Shown one piece after another: positions 1-5,197 of a DNA stretch of 5,795 nucleotides. A model generated the notes under the pieces. It ran no database searches and was not told the DNA's origin. It saw nothing but the letters and a program-made list of their open reading frames with translations. The stretch is from Arcobacter sp. (GTDB lineage: Bacteria > Campylobacterota > Campylobacteria > Campylobacterales > Arcobacteraceae). The first letter of the stretch is position 1; the number at the start of each line of letters is the position of its first letter. Both the position numbers and the translations under genes were made by a program. Location: assembly GCA_030635995.1 (NCBI GenBank), contig DAOVXU010000114.1, positions 1 to 5,795 of the forward strand. Direction: 5' to 3'.

Positions 1-24
1 AAAAAAGCCCCTAACCAAGGGGCT
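1..24 (-). terminator. Rho-independent terminator after tRNA-Leu
   Basis: Read on the minus strand, a 6-bp perfect stem (AGCCCC / GGGGCT, plus-strand arms 6-11 and 19-24) with a 7-nt loop is followed directly by a run of six U (plus-strand A at 1-6). This is a classic intrinsic terminator. It lies about 35 nt past the CCA end of the tRNA-Leu gene and would end the tRNA transcript. Confidence 0.85.
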
Positions 25-33
25 AATTTTATA

Positions 34-53
34 AGTATTACTAATTAACTACA
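34..53. repeat. Left arm of inverted repeat bracketing tRNA-Leu
   Basis: The 20 bases at 34-53 (AGTATTACTAATTAACTACA) match the reverse complement of 151-170 at 19 of 20 positions. The pair brackets the tRNA-Leu gene, leaving 6 nt to its 3' CCA end here and 6 nt to its 5' end on the other side. In the precursor RNA the arms could pair into a long helix that closes over the tRNA. Confidence 0.8.
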
Positions 54-59
54 CGTTAA

Positions 60-144
60 TGGTGCGGATGAAAGGACTTGAACCTTCACGCCGTAAAGCA
101 CCAGATCCTAAGTCTGGCGTGTATACCAATTTCACCACATCCGC
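60..144 (-). tRNA. tRNA-Leu (anticodon UAG)
   Basis: The minus strand folds into a full class II cloverleaf. The acceptor arms GCGGATG (138-144) and CATCCGC (64-70) pair perfectly. There is a D arm with a GTG/CAC stem, an anticodon stem CCAGA/TCTGG enclosing loop CTTAGGA with anticodon TAG (plus-strand 108-110), a long variable arm as expected for tRNA-Leu, and a T arm with loop TTCAAGT. The discriminator base is A (63) and CCA is encoded (60-62). It reads CUA codons and, by wobble, probably other CUN codons. It is bracketed by an inverted repeat and followed by a terminator. Upstream lies only a partial tRNA-Arg, so the two were probably once co-transcribed. Confidence 0.97.
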
Positions 145-150
145 ATAGAA

Positions 151-170
151 TGTAGTTAATTAGCAATACT
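151..170. repeat. Right arm of inverted repeat bracketing tRNA-Leu
   Basis: The bases TGTAGTTAATTAGCAATACT at 151-170 are the reverse complement of 34-53 with one mismatch. This arm fills almost the whole gap between the tRNA-Arg fragment (ending at 174) and the tRNA-Leu 5' end (144), so it sits in the inter-tRNA spacer of the presumed precursor transcript. Confidence 0.8.
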
Positions 171-173
171 AAA

Positions 174-219
174 TGGTACTCCCAGCACGATTCGAACGTG
201 CGACCTACGCCTTAGAAGG
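174..219 (-). pseudogene. 3' half of tRNA-Arg(UCU), probable attachment-site remnant
   Basis: On the minus strand this stretch reads as the 3' part of a tRNA: anticodon loop CTTCTAA with anticodon TCT (plus-strand 214-216), 3' anticodon-stem strand GGCGT (207-211), short variable loop, perfect T stem GCACG/CGTGC around loop TTCGAAT (185-201), 3' acceptor strand TGGGAGT (178-184), discriminator A (177) and encoded CCA (174-176). Upstream of the anticodon loop the bases no longer form the matching stem (ACGCC expected, CCATC found). No D arm or 5' acceptor strand (ACTCCCA expected) occurs anywhere up to 600. A tRNA cut off on the 5' side with an intact 3' end through CCA is what tRNA-targeting tyrosine integrases leave at the far end of an integrated element. 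It cannot make a working tRNA alone. Confidence 0.85.
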
Positions 220-293
220 ATGGAAATTCAAACTTGTAATAGCTAGGAACTCCATCCTATAGTGGCTAATTGGCTTTTTGATGAGTCTAAAAC

Positions 294-357
294 GTGCCTT
301 TTTTAGGATACTTTTAGTGGTTCATGGATAGAGTTTTATCCGTGGACAGAGAGGCAC
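294..357 (+). other. Nested stem-loop, possible structured RNA or site
   Basis: The inner hairpin pairs 320-330 with 337-347 (11 bp, 6-nt loop). Two of these pairs are G-U when read as plus-strand RNA, and they become A-C mismatches on the minus strand, so the fold favours a plus-strand transcript. An outer stem pairs 294-299 (GTGCCT) with 352-357 (AGGCAC), and a G-U pair at 300/351 extends it. There is no U-tract after it, so it is not an obvious terminator. I match it to no known RNA family, and no clear promoter is seen. Confidence 0.4.
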
Positions 358-547
358 TAAAGTTTAAAAATTTATTGGTATTAGAATAGTTTTCAAAAAT
401 ATTAGTAAATAGATAAAAAAAGTAATTCCAACATACGTATCTATTACAATTACCCATCTATTCCCATAATTTCTGGAAACCATTGTAAATAAACGCTTCT
501 TGATTTTGTAATCTTCCTGAAATAGTGGAAATTAAGGGAAGTTTAGT

Positions 548-563
548 GACCATTTTTGTGGTC
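548..563. other. Small hairpin downstream of TolC gene
   Basis: GACCA (548-552) pairs with TGGTC (559-563) around a 6-nt loop. It lies 12 nt beyond the larger palindrome at the end of the TolC-like gene, so the operon transcript would end in two successive stem-loops. Neither is followed by a U-run on the minus strand, so termination here may be weak or factor-dependent. Confidence 0.35.
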
Positions 564-575
564 GGTTATTCTCCG

Positions 576-601
576 AATAGGGACTTAATTAAGTCCCTAT
601 T
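576..601 (-). terminator. Perfect palindrome at the end of the efflux operon
   Basis: Positions 576-601 form a perfect 26-bp palindrome centred on the TTAA at 587-590. The minus-strand arm begins inside the stop codon (TAA at 602-600) of the TolC-like gene. As RNA it would make an 11-bp stem with a 4-nt loop. Position at the end of the operon suggests a terminator or a 3' mRNA-protecting hairpin. There is no U-tract on the minus strand (it continues CGGAGAATAACC), so it does not meet the standard intrinsic-terminator pattern. Confidence 0.5.
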
Positions 602-1850
602 AAAGACTATTAAATCCAACTACCCTTTGCAATCTTTTATACGCTACATAAAGATTATAATAAGCATCATTATTTGCATTAACCGCTTGTGTTAAATTCG
701 ACTGTGATACTAAAAGAGTAAGAGTATCCACATCACCATAACTATATCTATCAGATGTTATACGATAGTTCTCCTTTGCACTCTCTTTAGAACGGGTTGC
801 AACATGCTTTGCACTTTTTGCAACTTTGAAACCTTGATATACTTGTATCAATTGCTTTTTCAAATCTAGTTTCAGTTGATGCAATTGAAATCTTTGCTGA
901 TTATTTTTTTCCAGTAAAGCCTTTTTCATAGCTAAGTTTCTTCCTCCTGAATAGAAACTCCAAGTAACATTTACACCATAAGTAGTTTGATCTTTTGGTT
1001 GTATTACAGATGTACCTGAGATTTTCTCTTCACCATTTATCTGATGAGATACTTCTAAGTTTACCTTTGGAAGATAATTACCTGTAATTGCATCTCTTTG
1101 AAATAGAAGTGATTTATTTTTAAATCTCATAGCTTTTATCTCACTGCGGTTATTCATCATCTGCTCATATAAATACTCTATATCTTTTAGCTCTTGGACA
1201 CTTGCATCAAAATCATCTATTTTCTCATTTTCAAGTATATCAATAGCTATAATGTTTTCAAGATTACTTTTTGCAACTATAAGGTCACTTTTTGCTTTTA
1301 TGAGTGCCTGTTGGGCATTTAATCTTTCAACATCTATTAAAAGCAAATCATTTTTAGCAATTATTCCCTCTTCATATCTTACATTTGTATTTTCATACTG
1401 TTTAGTAAGAGATACAAACTGTTCCTCTTGAGCTTTAATAAACTTTCTTGCTTTTAAATAATCAGTGTACGCCACTGTTACGGCTAATTTTAAATCTGCT
1501 ATTACTGCATTATCTTCAAGCTTTGCTACTTGGAGGTCTGATTCTTTTGAGTTTATAGTAGAGGAATCTGAAAAGCCGTTAAATACATTGTATTTTAAAC
1601 TCAAATTGAAATTATGATTTGGGTTCACAGAAGTCGATATTTCATTTTGAAGTTTTTGCCATGCAAATCCTGCGTCAAGCGTTGGATGGTAAGCACTAGT
1701 AGCTTCATCCTTTATATGTTTATTGTATTTTATATTACTTTTGGATATTGAAACTTTGGGTGAGTTGTTTATAGCTAAATCTATAGATTCAGATAAGGTT
1801 AACCCAAAAAGTCCCACATATGTTGATGTTAAAATTAAAACTATTTTCAT
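600..1850 (-). CDS. TolC-family outer-membrane efflux channel
   Basis: This 416-residue protein has the length and architecture of TolC-like channels, which form trimeric ducts from the periplasm through the outer membrane. An N-terminal hydrophobic export segment (about residues 3-20) is followed by SESIDLAINNSPKV, the usual first helix. Two homologous halves follow, each with a beta-strand signature (LKYNVFNGFSD at 85-95; VTWSFYSGGRNLAMKKA at 295-311) leading into long periplasmic helices (about 96-205 and 305-412) rich in Lys, Glu, Gln and Ala. No clear Ala-X-Ala cleavage site or lipobox Cys is seen. The ATG overlaps the stop of the upstream pump gene by one base (TAATG), and AGGAA at 1856-1860 serves as ribosome site, so translational coupling is likely. 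It is the last gene of the adaptor-pump-channel operon. The family is certain; the exported substrate cannot be told from sequence. Confidence 0.95.
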   Translation of the reverse strand: MKIVLILTSTYVGLFGLTLSESIDLAINNSPKVSISKSNIKYNKHIKDEATSAYHPTLDAGFAWQKLQNEISTSVNPNHNFNLSLKYNVFNGFSDSSTINSKESDLQVAKLEDNAVIADLKLAVTVAYTDYLKARKFIKAQEEQFVSLTKQYENTNVRYEEGIIAKNDLLLIDVERLNAQQALIKAKSDLIVAKSNLENIIAIDILENEKIDDFDASVQELKDIEYLYEQMMNNRSEIKAMRFKNKSLLFQRDAITGNYLPKVNLEVSHQINGEEKISGTSVIQPKDQTTYGVNVTWSFYSGGRNLAMKKALLEKNNQQRFQLHQLKLDLKKQLIQVYQGFKVAKSAKHVATRSKESAKENYRITSDRYSYGDVDTLTLLVSQSNLTQAVNANNDAYYNLYVAYKRLQRVVGFNSL

Positions 1851-3418
1851 TATATTTCCTTCTCTTGTTTACTTAATATTGATTCTTCTGGATTGAACTT
1901 AGCAAGTAGTTTTTTTGTTATTAAAATACATGGTATTGCTAGTACAATAAGATAAATTAAATACCAAAAAGCATTAGTGTAAGACAGAGCCATAACCTGT
2001 TCATTTAATACTTTTGATAACAACGACATAGTTGTTTGTTCATCTAGAGTATTAACGGTTAATTTATTCGCGTATGTATTTAACCAATCTGTGACATTTG
2101 GAGAATTTTCAACTATATTACTTGAGAGAATATTATAGTTTTGGGCATTGTCTTTTGTTATCAACGCACTTAACACTCCAATACTAAGGGTCCCTCCAAG
2201 TTGTCTAGTTGTGCTAAAAACCCCAAGCCCATAGGCTACTAAATGTTTAGGCAATGCATTTATAGCTATTATTGTTAAAGCTAGAAAAAGGAACCCCATA
2301 GATGCTCCTCGAATTAACATAGGCGTCAACAAATCATCTATACCACTTTGAAAACTTGAAAGTGACAACAGGTACATGGAAAATGAAAAACCCGCAAGTC
2401 CAAATGGAATCGTGGTAAAAGGAGATCGTGATAAAGTTTGAATTATAAAGGCGGTTAAAAACACTGATAAAAAAAACATAAAACCGCTATAGAAGTACAA
2501 CATACCACTATCTGATAGCGTTAATCCCAACACTTGTATACTAAAGGTGGTAAATACTGCTCCGCTTCCAAACAATGCCGCACCAGCAACTAAAGAAACG
2601 ACTACTCCAAAACTAAAGGAGTTGGTTTTGAAAATTTTTGTTTCAATTAAACTGTCGCGTTTTAAAATTTGCCATAGAATAAAACTTATAAGAGATCCAA
2701 CTGAAATAATACTTAAGATAACTATATTAGAATCATCAAACCAATTGTATCTATTTCCTTGATACAGAACATATAAAGTTGGAAAAATAAAAAGAATAAA
2801 TAGTATCAATCCAATAAAATCAAATTTTCTAACCTGCATCTCTACAGACTTACTCTCATCCACAAAAGATAAAATCATCAATGATACTAAACCAAGAGGA
2901 ATAGTTGCTAGATATATAACTTCCCATGTGTAACCATCTATTAATGAGCCATTGATACCTGCTATAAATGTTGCTGGTGCTATTACCGCACCAATAGCGA
3001 AGAAAGCTTGAACAAAAGGTTGCTCTTTTTTTGAAAATTCTTGAAATAGGAAAGTTTGAGCACTTATCAATAAAACACCTCCACTAAATCCTTGCACCAT
3101 TCTTAAGAAATATTGTAGATGTAAATCTGTCGTTAATGTACTAAAAAAGCAACTTATAACTAAAAGTAAGATTGCGGTTTTTAACGCTTTTGTGATTTGG
3201 ACTCTTTCTAGTATGGAGGGAGTTGTCATAAATGCTATAAGTTTAAAAGATATATAAATAATATTAAGCCAAACAAACTCATCATTTGTAGCAGATAAAT
3301 TCCCCTGCATATCAAAAGAACCGAAACTTAACGCTCCTGAAGAGAAAGAATCTGTTAATGCAGCAAATATAATCCCAATAATTATGAAATAAGTAGAGTT
3401 ATTTTTAATCTTTTGCAT
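1850..3418 (-). CDS. MFS drug-efflux pump, DHA2 (EmrB/QacA-like) family, 14 TM
   Basis: A 522-residue inner-membrane protein, the usual length for 14-helix proton-coupled DHA2 exporters. Recognisable family features are WLNIIYISFKLIAF (50-63, TM2), LRMVQGFSGG with the TM4 arginine (105-114), an APATFIAGINGSLIDG stretch at the TM5 motif C place (147-162), WEVIYLATIPLG (165-176), LIRGASMGFLF (368-378), FSTTRQLGGTLSIGVL (401-416), and a long periplasmic loop (about 421-480) before the last helix, as in EmrB. Odd points: the TM1 motif usual in EmrB (LDxTIVNVALP type) is replaced by LTDSFSSGALSFGSFDMQGN (21-40), and the loop 2-3 motif A is degenerate (PSILERVQITK, 67-77). It is therefore a divergent branch. 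Its ATG is 8 nt after the adaptor stop, with a modest ribosome site (TAAGAG) overlapping that stop. The substrate is unknown, probably hydrophobic toxic compounds. Confidence 0.93.
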   Translation of the reverse strand: MQKIKNNSTYFIIIGIIFAALTDSFSSGALSFGSFDMQGNLSATNDEFVWLNIIYISFKLIAFMTTPSILERVQITKALKTAILLLVISCFFSTLTTDLHLQYFLRMVQGFSGGVLLISAQTFLFQEFSKKEQPFVQAFFAIGAVIAPATFIAGINGSLIDGYTWEVIYLATIPLGLVSLMILSFVDESKSVEMQVRKFDFIGLILFILFIFPTLYVLYQGNRYNWFDDSNIVILSIISVGSLISFILWQILKRDSLIETKIFKTNSFSFGVVVSLVAGAALFGSGAVFTTFSIQVLGLTLSDSGMLYFYSGFMFFLSVFLTAFIIQTLSRSPFTTIPFGLAGFSFSMYLLSLSSFQSGIDDLLTPMLIRGASMGFLFLALTIIAINALPKHLVAYGLGVFSTTRQLGGTLSIGVLSALITKDNAQNYNILSSNIVENSPNVTDWLNTYANKLTVNTLDEQTTMSLLSKVLNEQVMALSYTNAFWYLIYLIVLAIPCILITKKLLAKFNPEESILSKQEKEI

Positions 3419-3426
3419 AAAAACTC

Positions 3427-4449
3427 TTAGAACTCTTTACCTAGATTAATGCTAACTTGGGCAGATAAACCTGGTAATAGTTTTTGAATCATTTTAGTAT
3501 TTGAAAAAACTATCTTAACAGGTACCCTTTGTACAACCCTAACAAAGTTTCCTGTTGCATTATTAGGTGGAAGCATACTAAAAGACGCACCAGAACCAGG
3601 AGAAAAACTATCAATTTTACCTAAAAAAGTAACATCTTTAAATCCATCTAAAGTGATCTCTACTTCTTGGTTTAATTCTAATTCAGAGATTTGTGTCTCT
3701 TTAAAATTTGCAATTAACCATATATTTTTTAAGTCAACTAGACTAAGCATGTTTATAGTAGCTTTTACATATTTACCAACTTGAACTTGTTTATTTGCTA
3801 TTACTCCATCAAATGGTGCAACAATAGAAGTATCTTTTAAATTCATCTTTGCAAGATCTGCCTTTACTTGGGCTTGTTTCATCTGAAATATTGTCATATC
3901 TTTATTGGCAACTAAAACTTTCAATCTCTTTTTTTCTGCTTCTATTTTATTTTTATTAGCAATAACATTAAAATGAGACTTGTTCTTTGCATTTTCATAC
4001 TCATCAAACTTTAATTTACTAGCTGAATTATTTTTATACAATTTTTTAGCTCTTTTAAAATTCAAGTTTGCCAGTTCTTGACTAGATAATACAGATTGTA
4101 GATTTGCTTCTACTTGTTTGACTATACTCTTTTGCATAGAAATCTGCTCTTCTAAAATTTGTATTTTAGCTTTTTGAATATCTACACTTACCTTTTCTAA
4201 TTCTAATTTTATTTTATAATCTTCATCAACTATTTTAAAAAGAATATCGCCTTTTTTTACTAGTTGATTATCTTTTATAAAAACTTCCTTTACATAACCC
4301 GATACTTTCGCAGCTATTGGCACTATGTTAGCTTTAGTATATACATTGTCTGTTTCTATAGTATTACTTTTATCTTTCATGAAAAAGAATAAGTATGAGA
4401 ATGAGATCGCTACAACAATAAATAAAATCACAATTTTTTTACTTTTCAT
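3427..4449 (-). CDS. HlyD-family periplasmic adaptor, EmrA-like
   Basis: A 340-residue membrane fusion protein that bridges the MFS pump and the TolC channel. It has a short cytoplasmic N-terminus and one membrane anchor (about 5-24). Two lipoyl half-motifs follow (AAKVSGYVKEVFIKDNQLVKKGDILF, residues 46-71 in part; APFDGVIANKQVQVGKYV, 211-228), separated by a Lys/Glu/Gln-rich coiled-coil hairpin (about 80-205, tip near 138-150). After the beta-barrel region comes SPGSGASFSMLPPNNATG and then NFVRVVQRVPVKI (283-313), which closely resembles the EmrA/FarA group signature. It ends with LLPGLSAQVSI (324-334). The start is an ATG with AAAGGA at 4455-4460, 6 nt away. It is the first gene of the operon, downstream of a strong divergent promoter and operator. 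Function by family is very likely; orthology with E. coli emrA is not shown. Confidence 0.95.
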   Translation of the reverse strand: MKSKKIVILFIVVAISFSYLFFFMKDKSNTIETDNVYTKANIVPIAAKVSGYVKEVFIKDNQLVKKGDILFKIVDEDYKIKLELEKVSVDIQKAKIQILEEQISMQKSIVKQVEANLQSVLSSQELANLNFKRAKKLYKNNSASKLKFDEYENAKNKSHFNVIANKNKIEAEKKRLKVLVANKDMTIFQMKQAQVKADLAKMNLKDTSIVAPFDGVIANKQVQVGKYVKATINMLSLVDLKNIWLIANFKETQISELELNQEVEITLDGFKDVTFLGKIDSFSPGSGASFSMLPPNNATGNFVRVVQRVPVKIVFSNTKMIQKLLPGLSAQVSINLGKEF

Positions 4450-4463
4450 TTTAATCCTTTAAA

Positions 4464-4483
4464 ATGGTAATTAGAATTACCAT
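4464..4483. promoter_or_regulatory. Palindromic operator, probable TetR-family binding site
   Basis: ATGGTAATT (4464-4472), AG, AATTACCAT (4475-4483) is a perfect 9-2-9 inverted repeat, the symmetric design bound by TetR-family dimers. It falls at about +5 to +25 of the minus-strand efflux promoter and covers the -35 of the plus-strand regulator promoter. A bound repressor could therefore block both the pump operon and its own gene. Binding by the neighbouring regulator is inferred from position and symmetry. Confidence 0.75.
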
Positions 4484-4499
4484 ATAATTTTGTTATACT
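4471..4499 (+). promoter_or_regulatory. Promoter of the TetR-family regulator gene
   Basis: The -10 box TATACT (4494-4499) is preceded by TG at 4491-4492, giving an extended -10. A weak -35 TTAGAA (4471-4476) lies 17 nt upstream. Transcription would start near 4506 and leave about a 32-nt leader before the GTG start. The weak -35 lies inside the palindromic operator, which fits autorepression. Confidence 0.6.
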
Positions 4500-4503
4500 A
4501 ACA
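4491..4503. promoter_or_regulatory. Second small dyad over the shared -10 region
   Basis: TGTTA (4491-4495), TAC, TAACA (4499-4503) is a 5-3-5 inverted repeat centred on the overlapping -10 boxes. It may be a secondary regulator contact, or it may simply arise because a symmetric sequence supplies -10 boxes to both strands. I cannot separate these from sequence. Confidence 0.35.
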
Positions 4504-4523
4504 GAATAGATTTGTAAAGTCAA
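4495..4523 (-). promoter_or_regulatory. Sigma-70 type promoter of the efflux operon
   Basis: On the minus strand, -35 TTGACT (plus 4518-4523) and -10 TAGTAT (plus 4495-4500) are separated by exactly 17 nt, close to the housekeeping consensus. Transcription would begin near 4488 and leave about 39 nt of leader before the adaptor ATG at 4449. The palindromic operator lies within this leader. Confidence 0.75.
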
Positions 4524-4527
4524 GAAA

Positions 4528-4532
4528 AAGGA
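4528..4532 (+). promoter_or_regulatory. Ribosome binding site that selects the GTG start of the regulator
   Basis: AAGGA at 4528-4532 lies 5 nt before GTG at 4538. No in-frame ATG occurs near the N-terminus (the first internal Met is residue 96, past the DNA-binding domain), so this site decides the GTG start. Confidence 0.75.
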
Positions 4533-4537
4533 AATTT

Positions 4538-5140
4538 GTGACAAAAAAGAAAATTATTAAAAAAGAAAAAATTATCAAAGTTGCATCAAATCTATTTTTT
4601 GAAAAAGGATTTTCCAATACAAGTATAGATGATATCATTAAAGTAACAGGTGGTTCAAAAAGAGATATTTATAATGAATTTGGAAATAAGTCTGGACTTC
4701 TTAGTGTGATTATTGAAACATATACTAATAAAGTAGTAGATGAAGTACAATTTGATAAATTTGATGAGAACAATTTAGAATTATCATTAAAAAAGTTTGG
4801 TTATTCATTAGTGCAGTCCTATATGAAACCAGAGATTTTAGGATTATATACTATGATTTTTAAAGAAGCAAAACTATTTCCTGACTTAGCATTAGAGTTT
4901 TATGAAAAAGGTCCTATGCTTGGAACTTTGAAGTTATCTGAATTATTACAAAACTGCATAGATAAGGGAAAGTTGAAAAAGTTCCCAAACTATAAGCTTG
5001 CAAGTTTTTTTATTAGCATACTTAGGGATAAAATACATTTGGAAGTGATCTTAAATAGTTCTAAACCAGTGAGTTTAGAAGAGATTAAAGGAGATGTAGA
5101 CTTAGCAGTTGAAATTTTTTTAAATGGAATTAAAAAGTGA
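4538..5140 (+). CDS. TetR/AcrR-family transcriptional regulator
   Basis: A 200-residue protein of normal TetR-family length. The N-terminal DNA-binding domain (about 8-55) has the family pattern: IIKVASNLFFEKGFSNTSI (helix 1 and turn), DDIIKVTGGSKRDIYNEFGNK (helix-turn-helix, 31-51) and SGLLSVIIE. The C-terminal part contains PEILGLYTMIFKEAKLFP (98-115) and LALEFYEKGP (117-126), which resemble the C-terminal domain of AefR-like regulators. This domain forms the dimer and ligand pocket. Translation starts at GTG. It is divergent from the efflux operon and shares an 88-nt control region with it, so it is most likely the local repressor, released when an exported compound binds. The target assignment is inferred from arrangement; no ligand can be predicted. 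Confidence 0.93.
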   Translation: MTKKKIIKKEKIIKVASNLFFEKGFSNTSIDDIIKVTGGSKRDIYNEFGNKSGLLSVIIETYTNKVVDEVQFDKFDENNLELSLKKFGYSLVQSYMKPEILGLYTMIFKEAKLFPDLALEFYEKGPMLGTLKLSELLQNCIDKGKLKKFPNYKLASFFISILRDKIHLEVILNSSKPVSLEEIKGDVDLAVEIFLNGIKK

Positions 5141-5153
5141 TTTGTTAATAAGT

Positions 5154-5162
5154 TGTTATAAT
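5154..5162 (+). promoter_or_regulatory. Possible extended -10 promoter before the FIST gene
   Basis: TGTTATAAT at 5154-5162 is an extended -10 with a perfect TATAAT hexamer (5157-5162). No good -35 is seen at the usual distance. It lies in the 57-nt gap after the regulator gene. No terminator separates the two genes, so read-through from the regulator promoter is also possible. Confidence 0.4.
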
Positions 5163-5197
5163 TACATAAATAAACCATATATACCTAAAGGAATAAA

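Larger units (their letters stand above)
220..575. other. Gene-free stretch between tRNA remnant and efflux operon
   Basis: About 356 nt with no convincing gene, insertion sequence or CRISPR repeat. It contains inverted repeats: 217-224 with 251-258 (8 bp, touching the tRNA fragment), a nested hairpin at 294-357, and a small hairpin at 548-563. Two short minus-strand frames exist (364-483, 39 codons, one hydrophobic stretch; 458-553, 31 codons), but neither has a well-placed ribosome binding site and they overlap each other. If the tRNA fragment marks an element boundary, this stretch is the terminal part of the element. Confidence 0.5.

Noticed and set aside
294..357. Integron attC site or intrinsic terminator
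   Set aside because: The core RYYYAAC/GTTRRRY boxes of attC are missing, and no U-run follows the stem on either strand.
431..462. Short direct repeat ATCTATT (439-445 and 456-462)
   Set aside because: Seven bases repeated twice in AT-rich DNA is expected by chance; there is no array of spaced repeats to suggest CRISPR or iterons.
174..600. Intron-containing tRNA-Arg (group I intron in the anticodon region)
   Set aside because: Bacterial tRNA introns are known, but no 5' tRNA half (ACTCCCA acceptor strand or D arm) is found on the minus strand up to 600, the junction has no terminal G as expected at a group I 3' splice site, and no conserved intron core was recognised.
2547..2762. 71-codon plus-strand open frame inside the MFS gene
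   Set aside because: It lies antisense within a well-supported transporter gene, resembles no family, and is explained as a shadow of the coding strand.
600..4449. A new type of secretion or toxin-export operon
   Set aside because: All three proteins fit ordinary adaptor-MFS-TolC drug efflux. No ABC transporter, peptidase domain or exported toxin gene accompanies them.
4990..5178. 62-codon minus-strand open frame over the end of the TetR gene
   Set aside because: It is antisense to the conserved regulator, has no good ribosome site or family resemblance, and only its upstream end is in intergenic DNA.
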